From assembly GCA_963281255.1 (NCBI GenBank), contig OY725491.1, positions 682,001 through 746,000 on the forward strand: 64,000 nt of DNA, read 5' to 3'. The stretch is from Aphrocallistes beatrix. Its lineage: Eukaryota; Porifera; Hexactinellida; Sceptrulophora; Aphrocallistidae. Shown one piece after another: positions 1 to 12,899 of this stretch; the stretch's first letter is position 1, and every line of letters starts with the position of its first letter. A program made the translations under genes and the position numbers. The notes under the pieces were generated by a model. That model had not been told where the DNA came from and did no database searches. It was given only the letters and a program-made list of their open reading frames with translations.

Positions 1-564
1 TTACTCAATGGACTTTGGTCTTATCCCTGGTCCAAATTTTTGAATCATGAGTTGGCCTTATATAACGAAGGTCGCGCATATTCTAATATAGTGATTATTA
101 TCCATATTCCATTATACAGGTATCATACGGTCAAATGATTGGCTGCGACAACCCAGATGTAAGTACTGTTAATAGTTACAAACTTTGTTATTTATTCTAA
201 TTTAAACTCAGTTCTATTTAGTGCACGATTGAATGGTTTCATTTCGAATGTGTGAAACTCACTTCACAACCAACTGGACAATGGTATGTGCCCCGAGCTA
301 TTTATAGACTCAAATAGTTAGAGAATTAGCGGTGTTCCATAATCTGAAAATTGTCAAAAGCCATACAAGTTTGGGGTAGTTACTATAAATAGAAAATCCC
401 AGGTGCAAAATAGTTAACCAATCAACTTCCTTATATCGAAATAGCTGTTGATATAAGAGAGTAGGAAGGAATAAAGTTCTATTTTCCCTCATCGCTATTT
501 TCATGACCTTTATGGATTTTATAAATTATCTAGAACAAATAATTATTTTTGTTATTTTTAAATA

Positions 565-752
565 CAGTCGACTCCGCTTAATAGGGCCACATCGGTCAGA
601 AGACATTTTGCCCCGATTAAGCGGAGGACCCTATTAACCGAAAATATTTTGTATTAGCTTATATGTGTGAGAGCTATTCCGGTCCTGCCAAAAGTGACCC
701 AATTAAGCGGCTGACCCGATTAAACAGTGGCTCTATTAAGCGGAGTCGACTG
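565..752. mobile_element. Pogo/mariner-like MITE, family CAGTCGACTCCGCTTAATAG, copy 1
   Basis: A 188 bp element with near-perfect terminal inverted repeats starting CAGTCGACTCCGC and ending GCGGAGTCGACTG. It is flanked on both sides by TA. The inner sequence has further inverted blocks with an AAGCGG core. There is no ORF, so it must have been moved by a transposase encoded elsewhere. The TA duplication and the CAG start fit the Tc1/mariner/pogo superfamily. Confidence 0.88.
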
Positions 753-1365
753 TAATACAATTTCACGTTCATTCTATTTATAGGTTTTGCCCCAAATGCA
801 GAAAATGAGGTAGACACCTAAAAATATCTCAGAAGTAACGAAGACACTTAGAACTAAAAAAAATAAAATTAGCATTTTAATTCCTAAATTGTTGTTATTA
901 TTATTTACACTGTGAATGCCAACAGAATTATTAAACAAATAATTCCCAGCAACCAGACTTAACACCTCTAGATAACAATGTTGTCCACTATAGCACTATT
1001 TTATTCCATTGGAATTCCCAACAGAATTATGTGGGATGAGAGTAGAAATGCAATTCCTAGGGCAGTGGTGGGAAATTTTCAAACTCTCTAATATGTGTTA
1101 GTAATTGTAATACAAATGAGCCCGCCTAATTTTTGCGGGAAATTTATGCTAAATATAAATATATTTCTGACATCATAATATAATTGTAGCTAACGATTCA
1201 ATGTATTTTACTTAGTTTTTGCTTTTATAATTTTGTTTTAGCTTCCAAATATCTCTTTGATTAACAATTTATATTTGTTCTAAATTTAGCTTTTGACATT
1301 TATAGTATATGGATGCCCGCAAGACATGCAATTCCAAAGGTAACTCAGGTTATAACGGAAGCATT

Positions 1366-1561
1366 CATGCCAACCTCTGCAAGGAAAAAAGCGGGATATG
1401 AGTAGTATTTAGCGGGATATTGGGCTATTTATAGTATATTTGTATTAGTCCTATACATTGAAAAGCGGGACAATTCCTCTTTTGGAACATTTTCGCGGGA
1501 CTTTCAACATATGTCCGAAAAAGCGGGACGTCCCGCCAAAAACGGATAGTAGGCAAGTATG
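1366..1561. mobile_element. Dispersed CATGCCAACC...GGCAAGTATG repeat, copy 1
   Basis: About 200 bp rich in the phrases gcgggat and gtcccgc. Its ends match three other copies in the window (4750-4963, 11013-11224, 49649-49860). The ends are a loose inverted repeat of the type CATxxTTGCCAAC. There is no coding capacity. It is probably a MITE; I could not define its target duplication. Confidence 0.65.
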
Positions 1562-2029
1562 CGAAATTATATAGAGATACTGAGAGCTAAGTTACACCAG
1601 ATTTCACTGTACTTTGGTGCTTACAGGAATTAATGAAGCACTCGTAGTATCCTTGGTTCTAACTCTCCTATCTCATCCAAGCGTTTTATTTAATTTGTGT
1701 TGGTTGGTTAGGAGTTAACCATTGCTGCAGAAAAGTTATAATTTTAGAATTTTAAACCTTTAATCTCGAAAAAAATCGATTTTTAAGTTTAGGAAATTTA
1801 AAATCTCTAAAAAAGACGATTGGCCATCATTTGTCATCAAACAAAGATTAAAGATTAGTTCTGTCATTTCTGATCCACAGTCTTTGGGAAGAATTTTAAC
1901 TGTCTAATACCGGCGGAACGAATCAAGATAGCAGCTAACTTCGTTTTCCCGCACTTTTATATATAATCATTATCTCGTGTGAATGTACTACTGAATGTAC
2001 TGAGAGAGATTGATTGGATGAGTTCCCAC

Positions 2030-2201
2030 CAATGGATTGTCTAGGAGCGCGAGACGCTCCTTTAGGCGTATGATTTTAAGCCCGAAAGTGTTTAAGAGCG
2101 TGAAAATCTAGAACATTCCCCAATTGACCATATATTATAGTGTTATTTATTGATTTAAGCGTATGGAAATTTATGGGTTTGAGACTAGGAGCGTATCCCT
2201 G
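2030..2201. mobile_element. hAT-like MITE with 8 bp duplication gttcccac
   Basis: A 172 bp element flanked by the direct repeat gttcccac (2022-2029 and 2202-2209). The inner ends carry the inverted motif AGGAGCG/CGCTCCT near both sides, and the terminal bases run CAATGG...CCCTG. An 8 bp duplication is the usual hAT signature. It is non-coding. Confidence 0.62.
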
Positions 2202-2209
2202 GTTCCCAC

Positions 2210-4038
2210 CAGATGATTTAAGGCGAAAATTTTAAAAAGTCAAATATTCATTTTTAGCGGAATTTGAGGAAAACATTTTTGTATTTTGAATCGGTCGTTA
2301 AACTTCAACATTTGAGAGTTTGAAACACAATTGGGATTCTTGAATGATTTGATCTGGGTTGAATCCCAGTTTTAAAGGATTAAAATTGTACTTTTAACTT
2401 CTTCTAAAAATGTCCGTAAAGACTTACTTATCCCATTAGACCATAAATTCTATAGAAATCTTAGAAAACTGCAAAAGAATTATTTCATCTGGTTGAGATC
2501 AGAAAAATCCACCAGGCTTCCGTACGCCGTTTCATGAATGTGTTTTACAATTAATTAGTTAGTTAATGGCATTCCATTTAAGAACCCCAGCTAATGACTA
2601 ATACTTGTTTCCTAAAGTCATTCATGTTATGCTGGCGTTCTGGAATCTTAAGAGGATAAATTTGCGTATTAAGTGAGGATCCAAAGGTTAGAAACTTGGT
2701 TTTAAATTTGAATGATACGAAAACCTAAGTTTCTCCATTCTATTATTGACATCTTGCAATCCGATTTTTAAGTTTTCTCCTTTCCTACTAACTACCTCGC
2801 TATTGGTCGAATCTTGATACTATTTTTAGTAATGGGTTACAGGGTCTGTCATTGGGATCATTGGACTGGTTTCAACCGACACTTTTTTGTCAAAATTTGG
2901 ACCCAACAGGACAACTTAAACCCGGTGGCATTGATTCTTGCTAGGATGCGAACGGATTGAGTATTAATTATTAAACAATTTTGTGAGATTTGTAAGTTGT
3001 AAGCTTGTAAGTAGAGTAATGGATAGATAATGGACTGTGTGACCTCATTCTACACTTCCATGTTGTGCCGACCACTTTCTGTTTATAGCTAAATCATTGT
3101 TCTCTAAGATTTATGAAAGGAAATTAGTAGAGTAATGATAGCATGATCACTTCTCTATATGAGTAATTTGCAGCTGAGGTCAGAGCTATTGAAAGTGTCG
3201 CTGATTGCTGAATCAAATGTTAGGAGGTGGCTATTCCTTATGACACGAATAGTGGTTTAACCTTTAAAAGCAGGTGACCAATCAAACACGCTTAATGTTG
3301 AATGGCCCAATTGTTTTGTCCAATATCAGTTTTGGCTCATTTGTAATGGTAAACCACATTTTCCCCCCAAAGCTTCACTATCAGTTACAATTGGATCCAT
3401 GTGCTATTTCTGTATGGATCCAATGCTAATAAATGTAGCTGGTATTCATTGTGATTTGTCACGTTAATAGCCAATGAAATTACAACAAAATCAAAACGCT
3501 TTTTATAGTCATATAATCTTACTCATATGGATAAATTAACATGTTTTAACCATTGGGTAATTTCAGATGACAGAAATCAGAATTGTGTCATCTAATCAAA
3601 CTTTTTTTAAATGAATATTTTCTAGAAAATGGTCTACTTGTGTGAATTTTAATGGAATCATTTTGTGATTTCACAGCACAAACAAATTGAATGGAGAAGA
3701 GCATATCTATGTAGGGTTCTTAATTAAAATTTAATTTGATAATGTTCCTGGCTGATGAAAGTTGTTTCGGCTGATTTATCACCTGCAATATTGAATCCAT
3801 ATGGTTGACCATGCATAGTTTTCTGTTGATTCGTTGCTTTGATGAAACTCGCTAAATTATACTCCAACTTTTTCAAAGGTCACCACACATAACATATCGA
3901 ATCATTAGCGAAAATGATACAACTTTACCAAAGCTACAAATGTATGTAACAGTTTATTTAAGGGTTTTTTTCTAATAAGTTTTTCGTATTTTTCTGATTT
4001 TTTTCATAAAATACCTTTTATTTTCATTACTCAACATA
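2210..4038. other. Gene-free stretch
   Basis: AT-rich sequence with no ORF of interest and no tandem repeat that I can see. No splice-linked exon set could be assembled on either strand. Confidence 0.5.
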
Positions 4039-4203
4039 CAGTAGTCTCCGAATGACATATTGGGGACATGGTTTTGTCCGTTGTAGAAGAGAGATTTCCG
4101 CTTATCGGAGAGTGCTTGAATATAACCCACGCCTATGATAAGTTCATTCCGTTCTACGGGGGTTGTCAGCTTTTTGGAGTGTCCATTTTGAGAGACTCCA
4201 CTG
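4039..4203. mobile_element. TA-flanked MITE with CAGTAGTCTCC/GGAGACTCCACTG ends
   Basis: A 165 bp element between two TA dinucleotides. The ends CAGTAGTCTCC and GAGACTCCACTG are imperfect inverted repeats. It is a different family from the CAGTCGACTCCG elements but has the same architecture (TA target, CAG start). The short ORFs across it on both strands are fold-back shadows. Confidence 0.65.
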
Positions 4204-4506
4204 TATATAAAACTCTCTATTCTATTCAATATGAATGTTTTAATACAAATCATATTGCCACACATTAATACTTAGAAGTTTGCTGTAAACTCCTTTAATA
4301 TTGCACAACATCCTTTTAGTTAAAATATCCTTACAAGATTACTCAGTTATTTTATGCAGAATTACAAAATAAAATACGATATTACTTACAGTTCCGTTTG
4401 TATAATCCCCTCTGTGAAAGTGTTTAAATTCAGGTCAGTTTATGAGAATGTAATCATCTCTGCTCAATATTTAGAGGTTTACCTTATCCTAAAGAAGTAC
4501 CTAATA

Positions 4507-4687
4507 CAGTCAGGGTCGCTTATTGTGAACCACCAGGGGACCAAAAATATGTTCATAATAGAGATACTTCATGTTAAGCGAACTTGATTCAATACAATTC
4601 CTATCTGAATGAAATTGGGACCAGGAGGTTAGTTCACAATAAACGAATTTTCATATTAAGCGGGTTCATAATAAACGACCCTGATTG
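4507..4687. mobile_element. TA-flanked MITE, family CAGTCAGGGTCGCTTATTGT, copy 1
   Basis: A 181 bp element flanked by TA, beginning CAGTCAGGGTCGCTTATTGT and ending with the degenerate inverse CGACCCTGATTG. Two further full copies (58426-58606, 61997-62148) and a short one (about 60326-60409) lie in introns of the USP19-like gene. It is non-coding and Tc1/mariner/pogo-like. Confidence 0.85.
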
Positions 4688-4689
4688 TA

Positions 4690-6380
4690 TATAGTTAGCT
4701 GGTATTATTAGTAATTGTAGCTTCATTTTTGCCATTTTTGGTGATCATACATGCTAACCTCCTCTGCAAGGAAAAAAGCGGGATATAAGTAGTATTTTAC
4801 CGGGACATTGAACTATTTAGCGGGACATATATATTTGTATTAGTCCTACAAACTCAAAAGCGGTACAATTTCATTTTTTGGAACGTTTTCGCAGGACATT
4901 TCTTTCAGCATATGTCCGAAAAAGCGGGACGTCCCGCCAAAAATGGGACAGTTGGCAAGTATGGGTGACAAAAATAGCACCCCTTTTGGGAACTATTCAA
5001 GGCCAGCTGATATTCGAGTATATACGGTACATTAAAATAACTTCGATTCTAAAGAATTCTGATAAGACAATTGCTCCTGAACTCTTGCTACATCTTATCG
5101 GGACATGACCACATTAACATTCTTCACTATGTTTGAAACCAAAAAAGTTGTATTGAAGAAACCATCAATAAATATGATACAACCTTAAAACTAAACTTAA
5201 TTAGATCGAATTTATTAAAGTTAATATAGCAGCTTTTGCTGAAATTTTCTTTGTCATAATACTGTGGTTTGGTGCTGATCAGAAAAACACACTAACATTC
5301 CAATGTAGCGTGTTCACAACCTAGCAACAGATCTATAGATTATATATTTGATATTGTGTCATATGTTCTAATCCATTCATTACTTTCCTCAAAAGAAAGT
5401 ACACTTGTTTAGGTCCGAGAGTTTGTGTTAGAGTGTGATACTAGAAAATTCTATGATATTCTACGTAGATTCTAAATTATTCAATTTAGAATATTTTGTT
5501 CTGAATATTAGCTATGTTATTCCTGTGTATCCGAAACCAATGACATCTCGAGTTACTTTTAGAATGCGATACTATTTTTAGCACCGAATGAAGTTTACTC
5601 AAAATCGTAATATTAGTATTAAAACTTCAAAGTAACCACTAACAGCAAAGTGATTCTAAATTTAGAAAATAATTTAGATTTCCAAGTAAGGACATAATCC
5701 ATTGTGAACAGATCCAATCGAAATGTCCGTGCCAACATGATTTGTCTGCTACAATTAACGGACAGTTTCGTAACTCAATACACCTGGGGATTTGTAATGA
5801 GAAGTTAAGTTCAATCAAAGAAAGTTCTTTAGTACGAGTATTGCATCACATTGTACATAATGCGATATGATGATGGTAGAAGAGGCTTTGGTACTCGTGA
5901 CGAAATACTAAATGAGATGAAAGTACAGCTTACTTTCATGTCCTTACCTTTAAAACAAACCACAAATCGATCTTTTGAACTTAATAACTTGAGGTTTACA
6001 CCGTTTTCTCCAATCGGACAATTCGCCCTATACTGGAAAGTCATTTAATATCATTGCTTGCGTGTTATAGTTCCGCCCTCCTATATCATCATTAACTCAA
6101 CTTAGGTTTGGTTGAGTTCACATAATGATGATTATGAATGAGATATAAATATTACGCAATATTGAATTACTTATTGGATCTGATTGATGTTGTGGATTGT
6201 GATGTACTACACGGGTATAATTCTTATTCGTGTGATCTATTCACTATGTTGATTATGTAAAGCTGAATTGAATTTCCACACGAGTTCCTTTATATAGTTA
6301 TCTAATCACAAATCATTACAAATGGCGGATGTTTGAGTAAAACAATTTTACAGTAGTTTTAAACATGAATAAAAATCATT
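4690..6380. other. Gene-free stretch with one dispersed repeat (4750-4963)
   Basis: It contains the second copy of the CATGC(C/T)AACC...GGCAAGTATG repeat at 4750-4963. The rest is unique-looking AT-rich sequence without a supportable gene. The paired ORFs near 5829-6048 overlap on opposite strands and match nothing I recognise. Confidence 0.5.
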
Positions 6381-6383
6381 TAA

Positions 6384-6680
6384 AAATGTCAGTCGACAGA
6401 CTGATAGTGCAGCTCCTTTAAGTAACTTGACTCGTAGGGCATTTGCATAAAATACACCCTTAGTTGCGTTTTAAACAATTTTCTCCATGTCAACCAATCA
6501 GATTTCAAGTTTAGGGAGTCATTGTGATTCATTTATATGCATTGAGTTAGGTATAATCCCATTAGCCAATAAAATCAAAGCCAACTTTCATGTTAAATCC
6601 CTGGATTCTGATTGGTCATACATTTTGAGACCTTTAAAATTTTCCAGAATTTGGACCCAGGTTCAAATCTAAAATTCTGA
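6384..6680. repeat. Dispersed repeat with TAGTGCAGCTCC block
   Basis: The phrases gtcagtcgacagactgatagtgcagctcc, accaatcagatttcaagtttagg and tttggacccaggtt recur at 55735-56030, 59680-59850 and in part at 47860-47900. It belongs to the repeat family that forms the large TIR element at 55277-56157. It is non-coding; the ORF crossing it is repeated with it. Confidence 0.7.
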
Positions 6681-6689
6681 AATGTATAT

Positions 6690-9600
6690 ATAATCAATCA
6701 CCGAACACAAATTTCATTGGACAGATATTTATTTATTTATTTCCGTTCCTTATATATGTTAGTAATTTGAGGCACATAATGTAGCTCTATCTTCTGTGTC
6801 GTCACGGTTTGTATGATAAGAAGTGTGTCATACTGATACAACGAGTTAGCCTACACAATGTTACAATATAAATATGACACTATACCACGATTCTGAGTTT
6901 TGAAGAAGATAAGGATTAAAAATATTTAAAAATATCCTACCTCCCACGAGTTCATCTCGTTAATAGAACTTTATATCCAAAAATCAATTTTGATATCTCA
7001 TTGAATATTGACGACATCCATACCCTAGCTTTCAGGTGGATTTTAAAAACAACAATCTATGAATATTGTTGCAATAACATCTTGTCCTATCGGCTAGTCT
7101 TACGCAGAAATCTAGTCAATTCGTTTGAATGTGTTTTTGAAGTTAAATTGTTGATGAATTTGAAAAAAGGATTTTGAATATATTGATAGAATTACCATCT
7201 GTTTAACCCGCACATTTTATTGGTCTACCAAAACAACATGCATGTTTATATGCATATTTGAAATATTTGCATGCGGTATATTTCAAAAATCCTGGAAACT
7301 TAACTGAATAGAATACATGAATATGATTGGCTACTCTTTTAACCTCAGAGAACGGAAAAATGTAGTTATAGAACACTTTAGTTCTAATCTGGCTTTAGTA
7401 TCGATTGATTGGTTGATTCTTCGAAACTGAATGACCAATCAAATCTGTATTAGAACTATATTAGATAATCCGTTCAGCTGCACGTGAATGATCAATTCTG
7501 ATACGCTGAAGGAAATGCTCCTTATTTGGACCAGGAATGTTGCTAACTCATTTCCTGTTAGGTCATTTTAGGCGGGGAAGCCGGATATATTCGAAGTACA
7601 AACTATAAATAGAATGTTCCCCAATGATTTTTCTTAAAAAGTGTCTATACTATGAGAAAAGTAAAATATCCTGAGTTTGAAAAAAAAACAAATGCTCCTT
7701 TTTGTACATTCGTCGGAAAAAACTCGACTACTTTGTAATGGAGTTGGAGTTACATGGAGGGGAGAGCTGCATTTGTCCGAATTTTGTAGTTTGCATCTGT
7801 CCAATTAGAGTATGCATTTTTCTGAAGAAAGGTGTGTGTGTAGAGGCCTTTTAGGTGAGGCATCTGCTCCCCTTTGGGACCATTGAGGCATTTGGTCGGG
7901 GAATATATTGTCATGCTAGGATTTTGCAGTTTTTAGGAGTGATGTTTATTTGCAAACTATGAAATTCGGACAAATGCATACTTCAAAATTCGGACAAATA
8001 CATACTTCAAAATTCGGATAAATGCATGCGTCCTACATGGAGTTACTAATAATAATAAAAAATGTTTACATAAGCCAAGCGACCAAAAAAATGGACAAAA
8101 CCCAGAGTAAAAAAGTGAATTCGACTGTATTGTTTTTGAGAATATTTGAGCATAAAATCTCCTGAATTGAATTTTGGATAAATTATGATGTATCAGACTT
8201 CAAAGAGAATGCTTAAGTCATGAACATGTATTGCGAGAATTTTTCACAATTGACGTAAACTATCATTGAAATACCTTATTAATGGGTGGAGCAGTTTGAG
8301 AGCAATTCTGAAGACAACCTTCACATCCATAATGAAACCCTATTATATTAGCTCAAATACGCGGCACTAATTTGATTAAGGAGATTACGTGATGACTAAT
8401 TATGCATGTATAACGACCAATGAAATCTACCTTTTAGTGCTAAAAGTGTCTTTTCTATTAATGAATATCGTCACTCTCTGTTAAATGAGTCTAACCCACT
8501 CGTTTTAGAAAGGTTTATCCGAAGTCATTCCTCATCAAACTAGAATAGCTTTATCAGAAAATGACTTGTGTGGATTTCTATCGATGGGCGGAGACTTTAA
8601 TGTAAAGTGAATCACTGGAATTTTAATTATGCAATCAATACTTATAAACTCTGATCAACCCAATGGCAGATTTGTGTAATTATAGTTAATTGTAATAGAA
8701 TCGATTTAGATACAATAATCCATGCAAGATAAAATATCAGGATCCGCCCTTTTGAATTTTTTGAATTCTTTCCCCTAAAGGTCAAATTTCAAGGGATTAA
8801 AATTCATAGAAACGAATGCCAATTAAATTTTTTTATACTTACGTGGTAACTTATAGCTAAAACTATCAGTTCAATTTCTAGAATCCGAATTTTATCAGTG
8901 GAATAAAGTGGAATAAGGAATTGGAACTAATTTCATTAGTTCCAATTCCTTAGTCTCAGAAATTTCCAAAATGATCATATCCTGTTTCGTATTAAATGGG
9001 TGGGCATTTTTATTAGCTAATCATCTCTTTACAAGGATGATGTCGGCACCAAATATAAACTAAATTTATATCAAATTGACTATACAAATATATGCGCAAG
9101 AGTTTTTGGAAAATAATGCAACGTTATTGATTGGTTGCCTCGTGCTACTTCCGTGCTATTATCTAATATTTTCAATTAACGTTAGAGACAGTTGAGTAGG
9201 CAGATATGTTCTGATTCCGACTGTGATGTTTTGGTGATTTGTTGTTTAGGAATTCGTGATATAACATGACAACATTCGGAAATATTTGCAGAGTAGTAGC
9301 TTGTACTTGAACTAGACTTATTATACAACCGTAATGTAACATTAATAGTGTTTCGTTCGTTAGTTCTTTGAGTTATTTTGAAGGAATATAATCACTTTTC
9401 TCTCTTCTCATAGGATAATTTATGAGGTCAAAGTCATGATCTTGATCTAATATAAAAATTTTGTAAAAGAGATCAAAATTAAGATCGAGACATAATTATT
9501 CCAGTCATTCAGCTTTTTACCCTAGTTACCAATGTTTATTTTGGAATGCAGCCTTGTTACATAGTGCAGCCAAGACGTCCGGCTATAATGTTTGAGGTTG

Positions 9601-10508
9601 GCAAGTAATGAGGTATATTCATATAATATTTCTATGTAAACAAAGCCCACTGAGAAGAGTTCAAGAGAGTGGAATTCTCAATGAACTCTGTAAACAGTCT
9701 AGCCGTATTCCTTTCCTACAGCCACAAATCTTAATTTTCACTTTTGAGACGATGTGGTGAATTGAGTTGAATAATTTCTGTGCAAAAAAGGTTCAAGACA
9801 TAAAGTCGAAGTCGGTTTTTTTTTCATTCGGTCATTTTTTTATCGCTAGGACTCTGTAAAACATATTTTATTCTGATTAGTAACTCCACCACAAAATAGT
9901 CAGGTTTTGGCGCAAAGGCTATAAAACTAAATTGACCAAAAAACCGATGAAATTAGTATTGAATTACTATGAATAAACAATTTATGCAACGATTGGTGAC
10001 AATAAAACCCGATGAAACCAAAAAAAAATCAGATTTTGACTGTATAGCATAATTTATGTAAGGTCAGGGTTGTGATCTCTTACATACTTCTCAATAACCT
10101 GTATGGATAGCTATAATATCCATTAAGTGAATTTATGTCAGAGATGTTGTATATTACCCTAGTGGTAACTCGTATGCTAACCTACATTAAACTTCCGTAA
10201 ATAATTATTCTACGATTGACCACAAAGTTGGTGATTGGTTATTTAACATTAGATTGCCGACTGAATAATGGTAGAATTTTCAGAAGTTATTTCGAAAGAG
10301 CTTTTGAATCTGTAAAATCAGTTTCGATGTATTTAAATATTAATAACGTGTAGAACCCAATTAAAATACAATTATGTGGTTAATACTGATACGATCGCAT
10401 TCTATCATACTCCTGAACCTTGATAAATATTAAGCTTATAACTCATTCACATTGTGTACAATATCACGAGTTTATAAATAGATTTCTTCCCCTAGGGGGA
10501 CAGAGTGG
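6690..10508. other. Gene-free stretch with fold-backs
   Basis: No supportable gene. Visible structure: three tandem copies of a 26 bp motif containing attcggacaaatgcatac at about 7966-8030; a perfect 17 bp hairpin with a 5-base loop at 8914-8952; a dispersed block gctaactcatttcc...gcggggaagcc at about 7548-7620, shared with 57786-57860 and, inverted, 61800-61860; and a relic at 9800-10040 related to 24341-24440. Confidence 0.5.
8914..8952. repeat. Perfect 17 bp inverted repeat, 5-base loop
   Basis: The arms are taaggaattggaactaa and its exact reverse complement, with loop tttca. Its role is unknown. It could be the core of a small fold-back element. Confidence 0.85.
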
Positions 10509-10516
10509 GTCTCCAG

Positions 10517-10739
10517 CAGGCTTTCATCCAGGCGTACTGGGCGCGCCTAGAGGCGCGTATTTGATCTCATGGATCATAATTAGGCGTGTGATTTTTGGGG
10601 CTAGGCGCGCGGTATACGCCTACTTAGGCGCGTGGCTTAAAACATATATAAAAATGCTATATAAAAATGAGTCTAGGCGCGTAGAGAAATGGTGACGTCC
10701 ATTTAGGCGTATGACCTTGGAATGCTGGATGAAAACCTG
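10517..10739. mobile_element. hAT-like MITE with 8 bp duplication gtctccag
   Basis: A 223 bp element bounded by the direct repeat gtctccag (10509-10516 and 10740-10747). The ends CAGGCTTTCATCCAG and CTGGATGAAAACCTG form inverted repeats. The interior is rich in TAGGCGCG and TAGGCGTA words in both orientations, giving local GC content far above the surroundings. Ends and duplication length fit hAT. Confidence 0.88.
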
Positions 10740-10747
10740 GTCTCCAG

Positions 10748-11012
10748 GGGGGGGACAAACTACAAGACAGATTTTCTGTAATCCCCCAGTGGGAGCTGAC
10801 AGTATTCGTCTCATAATATCCCCAGATTCCTCAAATTTAGACAAAATAAATGCATATTTTTGAAAAATTTAGTTTATTGATGGAAAATGAAATACTAGAA
10901 ATTATAAATAAATTTTCTTGGGTGGGAGAGGTTTCCAGGGGAAATTGTCCCTCTTTGCCCCCTCCCGTGGGTATCTCGGTGGACACCAAAAAAGACAAAT
11001 TTGTAACAATCC
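10748..11012. other. Short non-coding spacer with G-rich run
   Basis: It includes a run of G at about 10747-10755 and no recognised gene. Confidence 0.4.
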
Positions 11013-11224
11013 CATACTTGCCAACTGTCCCGTTTTTGGCGGAATGTCCCGCTTTTTCACTCTTCTATTGAGCTAATTTTATCGAGTGTCCCGCTTTTAC
11101 ATGAAATTTCCCCATTATGTCCCGCTTTTTTTAATTCTATGTATAATACTTTTCTATTGCATCCCGCCATGTCCCGCGAAATTCAACGCTGCGTCCCGCT
11201 TTTATCATGGCTCAGGTTGGCATG
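11013..11224. mobile_element. Dispersed CATACTTGCCAAC...GGTTGGCATG repeat, copy 3
   Basis: Opposite orientation to copies 1 and 2. It starts CATACTTGCCAACTGTCCCG and ends CTCAGGTTGGCATG. It is closely similar to 49649-49860. The internal cysteine- and proline-rich ORF is a product of the repeated gtcccgc words, not a gene. Confidence 0.75.
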
Positions 11225-11493
11225 TATGTAATCCATTGTATATTTCTCCGAGAGAACGAAACACTGAATATATAATTCAACACATTGTTTCCCACCATTT
11301 TACATACATTGCTATGTAACTAAATACGTACATTATAACTTGTTTGAACCGATATCACAAGTATTTATGAATATATCATTGAGATATCTGCACTCTGCAA
11401 TGGTAAATGGTTACAATGTACGCAGGCCATATGTTACCTCAGGTGCTTCTTTCGACATATATGTGATAAGCAATGGAATTGCTTCATAATGTA

Positions 11494-11664
11494 CAGTCGA
11501 CTCCGCTTAATAGGGTCACTGCTTAATCGGGCCACTTTTGGCAGGACTGGAATAGCTCTCACTCATAGAAGCTAATACCAAATATTTTCGGTTGATAAGG
11601 TCTTCCGATTAATCAGGACAAAATGTCCTCTGACCGATGTGACCCTATTAAGCGGAGTTTACTG
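11494..11664. mobile_element. Pogo/mariner-like MITE, family CAGTCGACTCCGC, copy 2
   Basis: A 171 bp TA-flanked element. The left end is canonical; the right end is slightly degraded (GCGGAGTTTACTG). It is in the opposite internal orientation to copy 1. Confidence 0.82.
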
Positions 11665-12705
11665 TATATCCCGAGGATTACTTGGGGTCAAAGGTATAAA
11701 TAGAAATGACCCAGCTTTCAATTTCATTTTCAGTTTACTTTCAATTAACTTTCACTTTCAATTCAACATTCCTGGACGTGCTCGGGATATACTCACACAG
11801 TAAAAATATAATGTAACATTCGGAATTATCTGAGTTATAAAAATCAGATAATTGATTGGTTCCCATGAACCAATGAATTTTAATCTTAATAGTTCACAAC
11901 TCACTTTTCCAGCTGTATTATAAAGTAGTAAATTTGATTGGTAAATACAATTTGTCACCTTTTTGGTGTGAAAATTTATCCTAATTAGATATTCGAATTC
12001 ATTTGAAGAAAATTTTTTATTGACATACATGTCAATTTTCCCGTTTCTAACACCTCCCAGTTCCTCAATCAATAAACACAAACAAACAGAATCTAATAGT
12101 TTTAACATTTATATAAACAGAATAATTTGTTAAAAGCTTTTAACTATTTCAATTAACCAAATAATTAAATAAGAAATAAATACTACTGACTTGTCGCATT
12201 ATGTAACAACGAGGGCTATTTAGCTTCTATACTAAACTCATCACTGAAGAGAACTAATTAGTATTTCTCACAAGTCTGGCATTACTGCTCAGTTTTTGCA
12301 GACAGATTTAGAGACAATTAACAAAAGTAAGTCACTACATCGTTGCTCGAGTGGAATGGATGGTCATGCAACTATATTTCGTCTCAGACATAACACAAAC
12401 GTGTAAATTTATTGGTTGTCGCCAATTCTAAGCATTTGAAAAGATTATATTTCTTACACTTCCTGATATAATAGTGATAACATTATTGTTCAATTCAACT
12501 TTTTTTAATAGTTATAAAGCATTCTTTTCTTTCCGCAAATTTGGCAGTATCACCAACATATATCAAATACGTCTTACACGTTATCTAAAGGTATTTACCA
12601 ACAGACAACTGTATTTACTACCTTTCACGTGGGCTGTGGTTTTTGGAGGAGGAAACCATAAAAAGTATGGTCATTACTTTAAATAGATTTATCCCGAAGT
12701 ATATA

Positions 12706-12893
12706 CAGTCGACTCCGCTTAATAGGGCCACTGTTTAATCGGGTCAGCCGCTTAATCGGGCCACTTTTGGCAGGACCGGAATAGCTCTCACACATAGAAG
12801 CTAATAAAAAATATTTTCGGTTAATAGGGTCCTCCGCTTAATCGGGGCAAAATGTCCTCTGACCGATGTGGCCCTATTAAGCGGAGTCGACTG
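12706..12893. mobile_element. Pogo/mariner-like MITE, family CAGTCGACTCCGC, copy 3
   Basis: A 188 bp TA-flanked element with both terminal inverted repeats intact, the same length as copies 1 and 4. It is non-coding. Confidence 0.88.
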
Positions 12894-12899
12894 TATATA

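Larger units (their letters stand above)
1..2021. other. Gene-free AT-rich stretch with transposon relics
   Basis: I see no supportable coding region; the ORFs are under 65 codons and match nothing I recognise. Bases 1-60 resemble bases 62571-62625, a dispersed repeat with the phrase cttatccctggtccaaattt. The stretch contains the pogo-like MITE at 565-752 and the CATACTTGCCAAC-type repeat at 1366-1561, listed separately. Confidence 0.6.

Noticed and set aside
310..504. Short minus-strand ORFs in the first 22 kb as genes
   Set aside because: All are under 120 codons, match no family I recognise, and show no promoter, splice or repeat context. They are expected by chance in AT-rich DNA.
10420..10695. 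91-codon Gly/Arg-rich ORF
   Set aside because: It runs through the hAT-like MITE 10517-10739; its composition is that of the taggcgcg repeats.
11758..12108. 116-codon minus-strand ORF as a small protein gene
   Set aside because: There is no recognisable motif, the codon use is AT-driven, and there is no supporting neighbour. I could not separate it from chance.
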